From: CBDDYU01 sp965235655
GTDB lineage: Bacteria; Pseudomonadota; Alphaproteobacteria; Pelagibacterales; Pelagibacteraceae
Assembly: GCA_965235655.1 (NCBI GenBank)
Contig: CBDDYU010000003.1
Coordinates: forward strand, 87,230 to 151,229
Length of the DNA stretch: 64,000 bases
Reading direction: 5' to 3'
A program made the position numbers and the translations under genes. The notes beneath the pieces are model-generated. The model searched no databases and was not told the origin of the DNA. It was given only the letters and a program-made list of their open reading frames with translations. Below, in pieces: positions 34,867-44,619 of the stretch. Numbering within the stretch: position 1 is the first letter of the stretch; every line of letters begins with the position of its first letter.

Positions 34867-35956
34867 TTTTTTCTTTATAGTCTTTATATAAATAATTAAT
34901 TCTTATTATATTCCCAGTACTTTTTTGGATAGTAAATAAAAAACCTTCATTAGAAACTGTGAATATCAAATCTTTTGTTAAAATTGGTGTTAAGTTTGAA
35001 TTAATTTTATTTATCCAATTTGTAGTACCCGTCTTTACATCAATTGAATAAAATTCATTTTTGTTATTTGAAAAAAATATAGCATCTCCATCAGAAACTA
35101 ATTTAGATATCTTAAAATTATATGTTTCATTAATTATAGAGCTGCTTTGTGTTGGTAGTTGCCATGCAATCAAGCCTGTTTCAATATCAACAGCAGTAAT
35201 ATCACCAATTGAATTATTAAATATTACTTTACCATCTAAAATAATTAATGAAAATTTTGAATTAGAAATTGTAAAAGAGTCTTCAGTCTGTAGATTCCAA
35301 CATTCAGAACCATCCATTATTTTAAAGCACCTTAAAGTATTTTTATAATCAATAGCAAAAAATTTATCTTCGAATATTTTTATATCTGAGTTAAATGGAT
35401 AACTATTATTTTTTATCCAATTAAGTTCCCCGGAATTTAAATTAATTGAAAAATATTTTGCGATATTGTCAACTACAATTAAGTCTTCATTATTTATAGC
35501 AAAATTTAATTTTGGTTTAAGTTTTTTTTCTGATTTTGAATAAAAATTGTTTTTCCAAATAATTTTTTGTTCGTCATTAAATCTTAGAACCGAACCTTTG
35601 TTGTCAAAAAAAATAATACCCTCATTTAAAAAAGCAGGTTTTAAATTGAACTGATCTAAATTCTCTAATTTTGAAAACTTAAAATTACCATTTTTTTGTA
35701 AAGTACCATTATAACTTAAGGGTCCAAAATTATTCTGATTATCAACTATTTTGTTAGATGATTTAATATTGGATAAATCTAAACTAATGTCTGGATTTAA
35801 TTCTAATGAAACACTTTGTTCCTCGGCAAATATTTGGGTAACATTTTCTTGGTTTTCGAGTGGTTGTTCTTTATCTTTCCATAATCTTGAATTTTCATTA
35901 AAAGAGCAGTTATTAAGTAGAAAAATAGCTATAAATATTAATAATAATCTATTCAC
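34844..35956 (-). CDS. bamB: Outer-membrane assembly lipoprotein BamB, apparently frameshifted near C-terminus
   Basis: A beta-propeller lipoprotein of the BAM complex. The 370-residue open frame begins with GTG at 35956, gives a lipoprotein signal ending LLNNC (Cys17), and continues with repeated PQQ-like blades (VEDEIGLIAWQLP-type units such as SGELNWI, DGSECWNLQ, ETGLIAWQL, KTGTTNWINK). It ends in KEKKEKNLNL, which looks unnatural, and the last blade (about 62 residues) continues in the next frame. The upstream neighbour is a YfgM-like gene (8-base overlap), the same order as E. coli yfgM-bamB. Whether it is a mutation, sequencing error or slippage is not decidable here. Confidence 0.82.
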   Translation of the reverse strand: MNRLLLIFIAIFLLNNCSFNENSRLWKDKEQPLENQENVTQIFAEEQSVSLELNPDISLDLSNIKSSNKIVDNQNNFGPLSYNGTLQKNGNFKFSKLENLDQFNLKPAFLNEGIIFFDNKGSVLRFNDEQKIIWKNNFYSKSEKKLKPKLNFAINNEDLIVVDNIAKYFSINLNSGELNWIKNNSYPFNSDIKIFEDKFFAIDYKNTLRCFKIMDGSECWNLQTEDSFTISNSKFSLIILDGKVIFNNSIGDITAVDIETGLIAWQLPTQSSSIINETYNFKISKLVSDGDAIFFSNNKNEFYSIDVKTGTTNWINKINSNLTPILTKDLIFTVSNEGFLFTIQKSTGNIIRINYLYKDYKEKKEKNLNL

Positions 35957-36593
35957 TCAAATCTCTATTTAATCTTTTTTGAGCCTCTTGTCGCAAATCG
36001 ACATTGGCATTTTCTAAAGTTAAAATTTGATTGAAAAATTCTTTTGATTTTTGCTTTTCATTCTTATCATAAAAAAATTCTGCCATTAAATATAACGCAT
36101 GGGACTTCCAAACACTGTCTGAATTAATGATGGGATTTAATATATTAAGTAAATTATTCTCATCACTTTCATCAGCATTAAATAATGCTTTTTTGTAAAT
36201 AATTAGATTTTTAATTTCTTTTTCTACGGGTGTTTTGTTAATTAAAATATCAAATAAACTATTAATCACATTGGCATCGTTTAATAAATTATTATCAATG
36301 ATAAAATATAAAGCTAATGGTGAATACGTTGCATCTTCTTGGTTAATAATTTTAATTAACTTATCAGTTGTTTGAGATTTATTGTTTTCATCAAAATCGA
36401 TTATGGTTGCATTATAACTCTCTGAAACTTTAATTTTTTTACTGCTTTTGTATTCATCATATCCAAAATAGCCTATTAACATTAATACAATTATGACTAC
36501 AGCTGAGATTAAATTTTTTTTATTTTGAATAAAAAAATTTTTAATTTTTTCATTTCTTGTATTAGAATTTATTATTGAGATATCTTCATCCAT
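35949..36593 (-). CDS. YfgM-like membrane-anchored tetratricopeptide protein
   Basis: A 214-residue protein with one N-terminal membrane helix (about residues 28-44, LISAVVIIVLMLIGYFGY) and a periplasmic helical region ending in a TPR-like motif (YLMAEFFYDKNEKQKSKEFFNQIL). It corresponds to the YfgM/TPR ancillary translocon family. It lies 2 bases after acnA and overlaps bamB by 8 bases. In E. coli YfgM links SecYEG to periplasmic chaperones; by position and architecture the same is inferred here. Sequence identity to YfgM itself was not assessed. Confidence 0.72.
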   Translation of the reverse strand: MDEDISIINSNTRNEKIKNFFIQNKKNLISAVVIIVLMLIGYFGYDEYKSSKKIKVSESYNATIIDFDENNKSQTTDKLIKIINQEDATYSPLALYFIIDNNLLNDANVINSLFDILINKTPVEKEIKNLIIYKKALFNADESDENNLLNILNPIINSDSVWKSHALYLMAEFFYDKNEKQKSKEFFNQILTLENANVDLRQEAQKRLNRDLSE

Positions 36594-36595
36594 AA

Positions 36596-39265
36596 TTAAA
36601 TCATATTCCTTAATACGTATTGTAATATTCCACCGTTTTTATAGTACTCTAATTCATTTTTAGTATCGATACGACAAAGAGTTTGTACTTTTTTTATATC
36701 TCCAGAACTATATTTAATCTCTAAAGTAACTTTATCTGATGGATTTATGCCTGCTTCTAGATTTAAAACACTTATCAGTTCAGAACCTAGTAATTGTAGG
36801 TTTGTTCTATTCATTCCTTCAACAAATTGTAATGGAAGAATACCCATGCCGATTAGATTTGAACGATGAATTCTTTCAAAGCTCTCTGCTATTACTGCTT
36901 TTACACCTAATAATTTAGTTCCTTTTGCAGCCCAATCCCTAGAAGATCCAGTTCCATATTCTTTACCACCAATAACCACTAGGTCTGTTCCTCTTTTTTT
37001 ATATTCAACAACAGCATCATAAACTGGCATTACTTTTTCTTCAGGATACAATTTTGTAAACCCACCCTCTGTTCCTGGAGCCATTTCATTTCTTATTCTA
37101 ATATTTGCAAATGTTCCTCGCATCATAACCTCATGATTGCCTCTTCGAGAACCATAAGAATTATAATCTTTTGGTAAAATTTGATGTTTCATAAAGTATT
37201 CACCGGTAGGACTTTCTTTTTGAATGTTGCCAGCAGGTGAAATATGATCAGTAGTTACCATATCTCCTAAAATTAATAATGGTCTTGCGTCTTTTATAGG
37301 TTTAAAACCCTCTGGCTCTTCTGATAATGAGTCAAAAAATGGTGGCTTCTTTACATAAGTTGAGTTTTCGTCCCAATTATAAATGCTACTCTTTTCAGTT
37401 TTAATTTGTTGCCATTGTTTTGGGCCTTCAGATACATTGGAATATCTCTTAACAAACATTTCAGTATTCAAAGATACTTTTAATGTATCTTCAATTTCTT
37501 TGTTAGATGGCCAAATATCTTTTAAATAAATATCTTTACCATCTTTATCTTTACCAAAAGCATCATTGTACATATCAAACTCCATATGTCCGGCTAATGC
37601 ATATGCAACAACTAATGGAGGTGATGCTAAATAATTAGCTTTGATATGTGGTGAAATTCTACCTTCAAAGTTTCGATTACCGGATAAAACTGATACTGCA
37701 TAAAGGCTTTCTTTTTGGATAGCATCAACAATATTTTCAGCTAATGGACCTGAGTTACCAATACAAGTTGTGCATCCATAACCCACTAAATTAAAACCTA
37801 ACTTATCTAAATAAATGTTTAACCCAGCTTTTTCTAAATAATCAGTTACTACTTGTGAACCTGGAGCTAGAGAGGTTTTAACCCAAGGTTTAACTTCAAG
37901 TCCTAACTCAACTGCTTTTTTTGCCAATAATCCAGCTCCAATTAAAACATTTGGATTAGATGTATTGGTACATGATGTAATTGCAGCAATTAATATTGAA
38001 CCATCTTTTATTTCAAAATCTGTACCATTTACTTTTGATAATGTTTGTTCTTTTTTATTAGTTGCTTGCTCAAATACTTTTTTAAAATTTGCAGAAGCAT
38101 CAGTGAGTAAAACTTTATCTTGAGGGCGCTTGGGTCCAGATATTGTTGGCACAACTGTTGACATATCTAAACTGAGTTTATCAGTAAATTCAATTTCATT
38201 ACTTGCCCATAAACCTTGGTCTTTAGCATATTGCTCTACAATATTTACTGTTTGCTGGGCTCTTCCAGAAAATTTTAAATATTTTAATGTTTCGTCATCG
38301 ACCGGAAAAAAACCACAAGTCGCACCATACTCTGGAGCCATATTGGCAATGGTAGCTCTGTCTGCAAGTGTTAAATTTTTTAATCCTTCTCCATAAAATT
38401 CAACAAATTTACCTACAACCCCTTTGTCTCTTAACATCTTAACCACTGTTAAAACTAAATCTGTTGCGGTTGTTCCTTCGGGCATTTTACTTTTCATTTC
38501 AAATCCAATTACTTCAGGTATCAACATTGAAATTGGCTGACCTAACATACCTGCTTCAGCCTCTATTCCACCAACTCCCCAACCAAGAACGGATAATCCA
38601 TTAACCATTGTTGTATGGCTATCTGTGCCAACTAAGGTATCTGGAAAAAGATAGTCTTTACCTTGATATTTCTCTGACCAAACCACTTTTGACAAATATT
38701 CTAAATTTACTTGATGGCAAATGCCTGTCCCTGGAGGAACTATTCTAAAATTATTAAAAGCATTTTGTCCCCATTTTAAGAACGAGTAACGTTCACCATT
38801 TCTTTGAAATTCAATATCAACATTTTTTTCAAAAGAGTCTGCTTTTGCTGACTGGTCTACTTGAACAGAGTGATCAATCACTAAATCCACAGCTGAAAGA
38901 GGATTAATTGTATTGGGATCTTTGTTTTTTTCCTTAACCGCTTCTCTCATTGCGGCAAGATCAGCTACTGCAGGTATCCCGGTATAATCTTGAAGTAAAA
39001 CTCGTGCTGGACGATAAGCAATTTCAGTATTAGATTTTTTTGTTTTTAACCAGTCTTTGATTGCATCAATTTGATTTTTAGTAACTGATAAATCATCTTC
39101 ATATCTTAAAAGATTTTCTAGCAGCACTTTCAATGATTTTGGTAATTTAGCAATTCCTGTTAGACCATTTTTTTCAGCTTCACTTAGTGAATAATATTGA
39201 TAATCTTTGTTATCAATATTGATTGATTTAAGTGAATTATAAGAATTTTTATTTCCTGGTTTCAT
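36596..39265 (-). CDS. acnA: Aconitate hydratase A
   Basis: Citric-acid-cycle enzyme converting citrate to isocitrate. The 889-residue length is typical of AcnA/IRP-type aconitases. [4Fe-4S] ligands are predicted at Cys432 (SCTNTSNP), Cys498 and Cys501 (GCTTCIGNSGP), matching the usual 66 and 3 spacing. The C-terminal swivel domain has the GGKEYGTGSSRDWAAKGT motif. The gene is followed by yfgM-like and bamB genes, an arrangement that is not a metabolic operon. It starts 5 bases downstream of the LysE-type gene stop. Confidence 0.97.
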   Translation of the reverse strand: MKPGNKNSYNSLKSINIDNKDYQYYSLSEAEKNGLTGIAKLPKSLKVLLENLLRYEDDLSVTKNQIDAIKDWLKTKKSNTEIAYRPARVLLQDYTGIPAVADLAAMREAVKEKNKDPNTINPLSAVDLVIDHSVQVDQSAKADSFEKNVDIEFQRNGERYSFLKWGQNAFNNFRIVPPGTGICHQVNLEYLSKVVWSEKYQGKDYLFPDTLVGTDSHTTMVNGLSVLGWGVGGIEAEAGMLGQPISMLIPEVIGFEMKSKMPEGTTATDLVLTVVKMLRDKGVVGKFVEFYGEGLKNLTLADRATIANMAPEYGATCGFFPVDDETLKYLKFSGRAQQTVNIVEQYAKDQGLWASNEIEFTDKLSLDMSTVVPTISGPKRPQDKVLLTDASANFKKVFEQATNKKEQTLSKVNGTDFEIKDGSILIAAITSCTNTSNPNVLIGAGLLAKKAVELGLEVKPWVKTSLAPGSQVVTDYLEKAGLNIYLDKLGFNLVGYGCTTCIGNSGPLAENIVDAIQKESLYAVSVLSGNRNFEGRISPHIKANYLASPPLVVAYALAGHMEFDMYNDAFGKDKDGKDIYLKDIWPSNKEIEDTLKVSLNTEMFVKRYSNVSEGPKQWQQIKTEKSSIYNWDENSTYVKKPPFFDSLSEEPEGFKPIKDARPLLILGDMVTTDHISPAGNIQKESPTGEYFMKHQILPKDYNSYGSRRGNHEVMMRGTFANIRIRNEMAPGTEGGFTKLYPEEKVMPVYDAVVEYKKRGTDLVVIGGKEYGTGSSRDWAAKGTKLLGVKAVIAESFERIHRSNLIGMGILPLQFVEGMNRTNLQLLGSELISVLNLEAGINPSDKVTLEIKYSSGDIKKVQTLCRIDTKNELEYYKNGGILQYVLRNMI

Positions 39266-39270
39266 AATTG

Positions 39271-39858
39271 TTAGATATAAAAGCCTACTATACAGACTAC
39301 GATGAGCAAGGACATAGCATAATTAAATCGTTTTATAAAACTATTATTTGTCGCAAATTTTCTTAAAAATTTACCTAAAAAAGTCCAAGCTGTGATGCTT
39401 AAAAAAGCAGTCGCTGCACAAACTAAAATTACTGTAATAGATGTCCTGAAATAATCTTCTTGTAATACAAATTTTGATATCAAAGTCATTGCCGCCATAA
39501 CACCTTTTGGATTTACAAATTGAAATAAAAAAGTATCTAAAAATTTTACAGGATTTTCTTTTTTTGACTCAGTGGAAACTGATGAAAATGCAATTTTATA
39601 AGCTAGATAGAATAAAAAAATAGTTCCTAGTGTTCTAATTATTTCTTGTATTATTGGAAATTTTTGAAAAGTAGAAATTAAGACGTAATTAACCAGAATA
39701 ACTAATAAAGTATAACCAAGTCCAACTCCAAATATAAGAGGGATTGTTTTTTTTATTCCAAAATTAAAACCTGAATAAGAGGCTACAGCATTATTGGGTC
39801 CTGGTGTAAAGCCCATAGAAAAAGAAATTCCAATTAATAATAATAAGTCTGGATGCAT
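39271..39858 (-). CDS. LysE/RhtB-family amino-acid exporter
   Basis: A 195-residue inner-membrane protein with about six hydrophobic helices. The N-terminal GFTPGPNNAVASYSGFNFG motif is typical of the LysE/RhtB superfamily, which exports amino acids or related metabolites. A NPKGVMAAMTLIS segment is the second conserved region. It lies between csaA (4 bases upstream) and acnA (5 bases downstream). Substrate unknown. Confidence 0.88.
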   Translation of the reverse strand: MHPDLLLLIGISFSMGFTPGPNNAVASYSGFNFGIKKTIPLIFGVGLGYTLLVILVNYVLISTFQKFPIIQEIIRTLGTIFLFYLAYKIAFSSVSTESKKENPVKFLDTFLFQFVNPKGVMAAMTLISKFVLQEDYFRTSITVILVCAATAFLSITAWTFLGKFLRKFATNNSFIKRFNYAMSLLIVVCIVGFYI

Positions 39859-39862
39859 TGTT

Positions 39863-40204
39863 TTAAGCTATAGGCAATCCATTCTCAGATAGTTGAGATG
39901 GATGAACTAAGATAACTTTACCCTCTTTATCTATTGAGCCTAAAATTAATACCTGAGAAACAATTCCCGCTATATTTTTTTCTGGAAAATTACAAACACC
40001 AATCACTTGTTTTCCTACAAGATTTTGTTCATTGTAATAGTGTGTAATTTGAGCTGAAGATTGTTTAATACCAATCTCTTCTCCAAAATCTACTTTAACC
40101 ACTAATGATGGTTTTCTAGCCTTTTCATTTTTTTTTACAGATAAAACTGTACCAACTCTAATGTCAACTTTATCAAAATCATTATAGGTAATTTGTTCTT
40201 TCAT
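39863..40204 (-). CDS. csaA: CsaA-like tRNA-binding/chaperone protein
   Basis: A single tRNA-binding OB-fold protein of 113 residues. It has the typical FDKVDIRVGTVLSVK start, ITHYYNEQNLVGKQVIGVCNFPEKNIAG, and ends LSENGLPIA, matching CsaA. CsaA has been described as a secretion-related chaperone and tRNA binder. The start lies 27 bases from the divergent argE-like gene. Length and motifs leave little doubt on family. Confidence 0.9.
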   Translation of the reverse strand: MKEQITYNDFDKVDIRVGTVLSVKKNEKARKPSLVVKVDFGEEIGIKQSSAQITHYYNEQNLVGKQVIGVCNFPEKNIAGIVSQVLILGSIDKEGKVILVHPSQLSENGLPIA

Positions 40205-40231
40205 ATAAATGATATATAATAGAAGTTAAAA

Positions 40232-41422
40232 ATGAGTACAGAAAATAATATTGATCATTTGTTTGAAAATTCAGTAAAAATTCTTACTGACTTAATTGGT
40301 TTTAGAACTATTTCTGGAGAGGATAATAGTAGCTTAATTAATTATTGTGAAAAATTTTTAAGTAATTTAGGAGCAACATCATTTAAAACCTACGACTCTG
40401 AAAAAAAAAGAGTTAATCTTTTTGCTACTATTAAAGCAAAAAAATCTAATGGAAAAAAACCAATAATTTTATCAGGACACACTGATACCGTACCTGTTTC
40501 TAAAAGTTGGAGTACAGATCCTTTTACAGCAACTATAAAAGGAGATAAATTGTATGGTCGAGGAGCTTGTGATATGAAAGGCTTTATTGCTTGTACATTA
40601 GCTTATGCACCTATTTATTCAAAAACAGATTTAGATAGAGATATTCACTTCTCTTATACATTTGATGAAGAAACGGCTTGTTTGGGTGCTCCAATTCTAA
40701 TTGAAGAATTGAAAAATAGAGGAATTAAAGATGGAATTTGTATCATTGGTGAACCTACCAAAATGAAGATTATTGATGCTCATAAAGGTTGCTATGAATA
40801 CACAACTCACTTTGAAGGTTTGGCAGGACATAGTTCTGCACCGCATAAAGGTGTCAGTGCCGTTGAATATGCTGCACGCTATGTAAATAAATTAATTGAA
40901 TTAAGAGAAGAATTAAAAAAAAGAACTCCCAAAGACTCTATCTTTGATCCGCCATACTCTACTCTGCAGGTAGGAGGAATTTTTGGAGGAATTGCTCACA
41001 ATGTCATAGCAGATAAATGCCACGTTAACTGGGAAACAAGACCAGTTATCAAAGAAGATGGAGTTTTTTTAAATGAACAAATTGATAAATTTGCAAACGA
41101 AGTTTTGCTACCTAAAATGCAAAAAGTTTTTCCAAAATCTAATATTAGAAAAGAGATTATTGGTGAAGTTATCGGTTTTGACCGAGTTAATAAATCTGAA
41201 GCATGTGAACTTGTATCAAGCTTAACTGGAGACAACTCAAGAGAAGTCGTGTCATTTGGTACAGAGGCAGGTTTGTTTCAAGAAATTGGAATAAGTACTG
41301 TTGTCTGTGGACCTGGTTCAATAGAACAAGCTCATAAAGTTGATGAGTTTATAGAACTTAATGAATTAAAAAAATGTCTTAAGTTTCTTGAAGGTATAAA
41401 TAATAAATCTAAAATTAATTAA
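40232..41422 (+). CDS. argE: Acetylornithine deacetylase-like M20 amidohydrolase
   Basis: The 396-residue M20-family enzyme has the metal-binding LSGHTDTVP, GRGACDMKG, DEETACLGAP, and GEPT motifs, plus a dimerisation domain with HSSAPHKGVSAVEYA and IAHNVIADKCHVNWETRPV. ArgE removes acetate from N-acetylornithine; the sequence style is closest to ArgE. Acyl-amino-acid or succinyl-diaminopimelate deacylation are alternatives. It is divergent from csaA and meets the ALDH gene tail-to-tail with one base between. Confidence 0.85.
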   Translation: MSTENNIDHLFENSVKILTDLIGFRTISGEDNSSLINYCEKFLSNLGATSFKTYDSEKKRVNLFATIKAKKSNGKKPIILSGHTDTVPVSKSWSTDPFTATIKGDKLYGRGACDMKGFIACTLAYAPIYSKTDLDRDIHFSYTFDEETACLGAPILIEELKNRGIKDGICIIGEPTKMKIIDAHKGCYEYTTHFEGLAGHSSAPHKGVSAVEYAARYVNKLIELREELKKRTPKDSIFDPPYSTLQVGGIFGGIAHNVIADKCHVNWETRPVIKEDGVFLNEQIDKFANEVLLPKMQKVFPKSNIRKEIIGEVIGFDRVNKSEACELVSSLTGDNSREVVSFGTEAGLFQEIGISTVVCGPGSIEQAHKVDEFIELNELKKCLKFLEGINNKSKIN

Positions 41423-41423
41423 A

Positions 41424-42857
41424 TTAACTCCAGCCACCTACTGCTTTTACTTCTAAGAATTCCTCAAGACCATGTTCACCAGCTTCACGGCCAATACCTG
41501 AATGTTTAAATCCTCCAAAGGGTGCGTCTACAGCAATTCCAGCTCCATTAACATCAACCATTCCAGATCTTAATTTTCTTGCAACTCTTTTTACTTTTTC
41601 AGGATCTTGGGTTTGAATGTAATTAGTTAATCCATAAGGAGTATCATTAGCAATTTGTATTGCCTCCTCTTCTGTTTCAAAAGGAATAACAGATAATACT
41701 GGGCCAAAGATTTCTGTTTTTGCTATTTCCATATTATTATTTACATCTGCAAATACTGTTGGTTTAACATAATAACCTTTATCTAATCCACTAGGTTTTC
41801 CTACTCCACCAGCAACTAATTTTGCACCTTCATCAATTCCTTTTTGGATTAAAGTTTGAATTTTATTATATTGAACCTCAGAAATTACTGGACCTATGTG
41901 ATCCCCTTCTTTTGTAGGATCATCAACTTTAAATTCCTCAGTATATTTTTTTAACCTCTCAATAGCTTCATTGTAAATAGATTTTTCAACTAACATTCTA
42001 GTGGGTGCATTACAAGACTGACCTGAATTTCTAAAACATCTTAAAGCTCCTCTTTCGATCGCTTCTGGATCAGCATCTTTAAAAATTATATTTGCACCTT
42101 TGCCACCTAATTCCAAACTAACCCTTTTAAAATCTTTAGCTGCATTTTGAGAAATCAAAGCACCAGCTCTAGTAGAGCCTGTAAATGAAATCATATTGAC
42201 ATCAGGATGACTAGTTAAAGCATCACCCGTTGTAGCACCATCCCCATTTACTAAATTAAAAACTCCAGCAGGAAATTTTACTTCATCTATAATTTCCGCA
42301 AGTATCATTGATGATAATGGCGCTAGTTCAGAGGGTTTTAAAATCATTGTACATCCAGAGGCTAGTGCTGGAATTACTTTTAGACAAACCTGGTTCATTG
42401 GCCAATTCCAGGGAGTAATTAAGGCACAAACACCTTTAGGTTCATAAATTAATCTTTGATTAGGCGCATGGTCCCCTAATGGTTTTTCAAATTCAAAATT
42501 CTTTAAATATCTAATAAAAGATTTGATATGACTTGCACCAGTACCTGCTTGAAGTTGGGTAGCAAAATCTTTCGGTGCACCCATTTCTAGAGTGATTGCT
42601 TCAGCAATATCATTCCATCTTTTTTTATAATTTTCATATAATTTTTCTAATAACTCTAATCTTTGTTCTTTTGTAGAAAAAGACCAGCTGGAATATGCTT
42701 TTTTTGCTGCCGCCACTGCTGAGTTTACATCGTCTTTATTTCCTAAAGAAATAACTGCGCACTCTTGTTCGTTTGCTGGATTAATTACTTTAATCTCTTG
42801 AGAACTTTTAGAATTGACCCACTGACCATCAATATAAAAATTTTTTTTATCTAACAT
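41424..42857 (-). CDS. NAD(P)-dependent aldehyde dehydrogenase
   Basis: A 477-residue ALDH with the catalytic Cys282 (GQSCNAPTRM), general-base glutamate in LELGGKGAN, the NAD loop FTGSTRAG, and ITPWNWPMNQ. Closest subfamily by eye is the betaine-aldehyde/gamma-aminobutyraldehyde type, but substrate cannot be fixed. It lies 21 bases after the ureohydrolase-family gene in the same direction; an agmatine or guanidino route ending in an aldehyde would suit both genes. Confidence 0.9.
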   Translation of the reverse strand: MLDKKNFYIDGQWVNSKSSQEIKVINPANEQECAVISLGNKDDVNSAVAAAKKAYSSWSFSTKEQRLELLEKLYENYKKRWNDIAEAITLEMGAPKDFATQLQAGTGASHIKSFIRYLKNFEFEKPLGDHAPNQRLIYEPKGVCALITPWNWPMNQVCLKVIPALASGCTMILKPSELAPLSSMILAEIIDEVKFPAGVFNLVNGDGATTGDALTSHPDVNMISFTGSTRAGALISQNAAKDFKRVSLELGGKGANIIFKDADPEAIERGALRCFRNSGQSCNAPTRMLVEKSIYNEAIERLKKYTEEFKVDDPTKEGDHIGPVISEVQYNKIQTLIQKGIDEGAKLVAGGVGKPSGLDKGYYVKPTVFADVNNNMEIAKTEIFGPVLSVIPFETEEEAIQIANDTPYGLTNYIQTQDPEKVKRVARKLRSGMVDVNGAGIAVDAPFGGFKHSGIGREAGEHGLEEFLEVKAVGGWS

Positions 42858-42878
42858 GACTGATACCTAAACCTTTCG

Positions 42879-43838
42879 TTATTTTTTTGCAAATAGATTA
42901 GTTAATTCATAAACAATTGTTGCTGCTGCAAGTGAAGTTACTTCTGCATGATCGTAGGCTGGTGAGACTTCAACAACATCTGCGGAAATTAAATTTAATC
43001 CTGACAAGCCTCTTAAAACTTGCACCATCTCTCTAGTGGTCATACCAGCAATTTCTGGAGTTCCTGTTCCAGGTGCAAAAGCTGGGTCTAAAACATCTAT
43101 ATCAATTGATAGATACAATGGATTATCTCCTACTCTTTGTCTTATTCTTTCTGCAATTTTATCTGTTCCTTGACTTTGGAAATCATCACAATGAATAATT
43201 TTAAATCCAAAACTTTCATCATTTTTAATATCATCTCTACTATACAGTGGTCCTCTGATACCAACATGCATTGAGGCATCATCTAAAAATAAATTTTCCT
43301 CTCTTGCACGTCTAAATGGAGTGCCGTGCGTATAAGGTGCACCAAAATAAGTATCCCAAGTATCTAAATGCGCATCAAAATGAACTAATGCAACTGGTCC
43401 ATTGTTAATCTTGTTAATTGCCCTTAATAAAGGAAAAGCGATAGTGTGATCACCACCTAAACTAATTATGCCACCAACTTTATTTAATAACTCTGTAGCA
43501 CCATCTTCTATTTGTTTAATTGCTTCATCAATATTAAATGGATTACAAGTTATGTCTCCTGCATCTGCTACTTGCTGAACTTTAAATGGCTCGACATCAT
43601 AATTTGGATGATAATTAGTTCTTAAATGTCTTGAGGCTTGTCTTATACTTTGAGGACCAAATCGAGCTCCTGGTCTATAACTTGTGCCTGCATCAAACGG
43701 AATTCCAACAATTGCTACATCACAACTCTCCACATCTCTTAATTCGGGTAGTCTTGCAAAAGTAGAAGGGCCCGCAAATCTAGGAACTTTAGTTCCACTC
43801 ACTGGCTGAATTGGATTTTTATTTCGTTCTTTTTTCAT
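42879..43838 (-). CDS. Agmatinase/guanidinobutyrase-family ureohydrolase
   Basis: A binuclear-manganese ureohydrolase of 319 residues. Metal ligands are visible in GGDH (His131), HFDAHLDTWD and SIDIDVLDPAFAPGTGTPE. The family hydrolyses agmatine, guanidinobutyrate or similar guanidino compounds to urea and amine. The start of the N-terminal part (FAGPSTFARLP) resembles agmatinase-type SpeB. It is co-directional with an ALDH gene, which may oxidise the aldehyde of the amine product. Confidence 0.88.
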   Translation of the reverse strand: MKKERNKNPIQPVSGTKVPRFAGPSTFARLPELRDVESCDVAIVGIPFDAGTSYRPGARFGPQSIRQASRHLRTNYHPNYDVEPFKVQQVADAGDITCNPFNIDEAIKQIEDGATELLNKVGGIISLGGDHTIAFPLLRAINKINNGPVALVHFDAHLDTWDTYFGAPYTHGTPFRRAREENLFLDDASMHVGIRGPLYSRDDIKNDESFGFKIIHCDDFQSQGTDKIAERIRQRVGDNPLYLSIDIDVLDPAFAPGTGTPEIAGMTTREMVQVLRGLSGLNLISADVVEVSPAYDHAEVTSLAAATIVYELTNLFAKK

Positions 43839-43870
43839 TTATAATTAAAAATGTAACATATTCTTTTTAA

Positions 43871-44617
43871 ATGAAATATCATCAAATTAAAATTATGCAG
43901 ATTGTCAGGATTTTTATACTTTTTTTCATTTTAGTTTTGCCTGTAAAAGCAAATACAATTTATAACTTAATTAGAATACCCAATCTTGAGGTTTATGAAC
44001 TAAAAACACCCAATAAACTCAAATATTTGTATGCAGAAAAATCTTTTAGGCTTGGAGTAGAAAAAAATATTATCTGTTTAAATCCTGATCAAAAAACTTT
44101 AGATGAAAAGTATAAAATCATAAGTAAAAATTTAAATAATTACTCAACAAGTTTTATAAAAAAAATTAATTTAAAATATATAGTAATGTGTGAAAATTTA
44201 TCTATTTCAGGAATTAATACCGCTGGTCTTCCTGATAATGTGATGAAAACATTAATACTTGATATTAAATTTGATGAAAAATATTTTGAAAGAGTAATTC
44301 ACCACGAACTTTTTCATATTATAAATGATAATTTTAAAAATATCTTTGATGAACATGAATGGAAAAAATTTAATAAAAAAGATTTTGAATACTCAGAATG
44401 CTCTACTTGTACTGAAAAACAAGACTTAGATACTTATAACAATTCAAAAGGATTTTTTACTGAATATTCTATGTCAACAGCTTCCGAAGATATGGCAGAA
44501 GTATATTCACATCTTGCTATTAATGCTGATATTAATAATGAAGATCAAATACTTGTTAATAAGGTTAATTTTATCAAAGAAAAAATGAAATTGATTGATA
44601 AAGAGTTTAAATTTTAA
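43871..44617 (+). CDS. Putative secreted zinc metallopeptidase-like protein
   Basis: A 248-residue product with an N-terminal signal peptide (hydrophobic to about residue 27). An internal Met at residue 9 also makes a good signal-peptide start. A zinc-binding HExxH motif lies at residues 145-149 (HELFH) with ECSTCTEKQD and SEDMAEVYSHL further on; the latter Glu could be a third ligand as in gluzincins. No family recognised. It ends 2 bases before a cyclophilin gene, suggesting an envelope-protein pair. Confidence 0.65.
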   Translation: MKYHQIKIMQIVRIFILFFILVLPVKANTIYNLIRIPNLEVYELKTPNKLKYLYAEKSFRLGVEKNIICLNPDQKTLDEKYKIISKNLNNYSTSFIKKINLKYIVMCENLSISGINTAGLPDNVMKTLILDIKFDEKYFERVIHHELFHIINDNFKNIFDEHEWKKFNKKDFEYSECSTCTEKQDLDTYNNSKGFFTEYSMSTASEDMAEVYSHLAINADINNEDQILVNKVNFIKEKMKLIDKEFKF

Positions 44618-44619
44618 AT

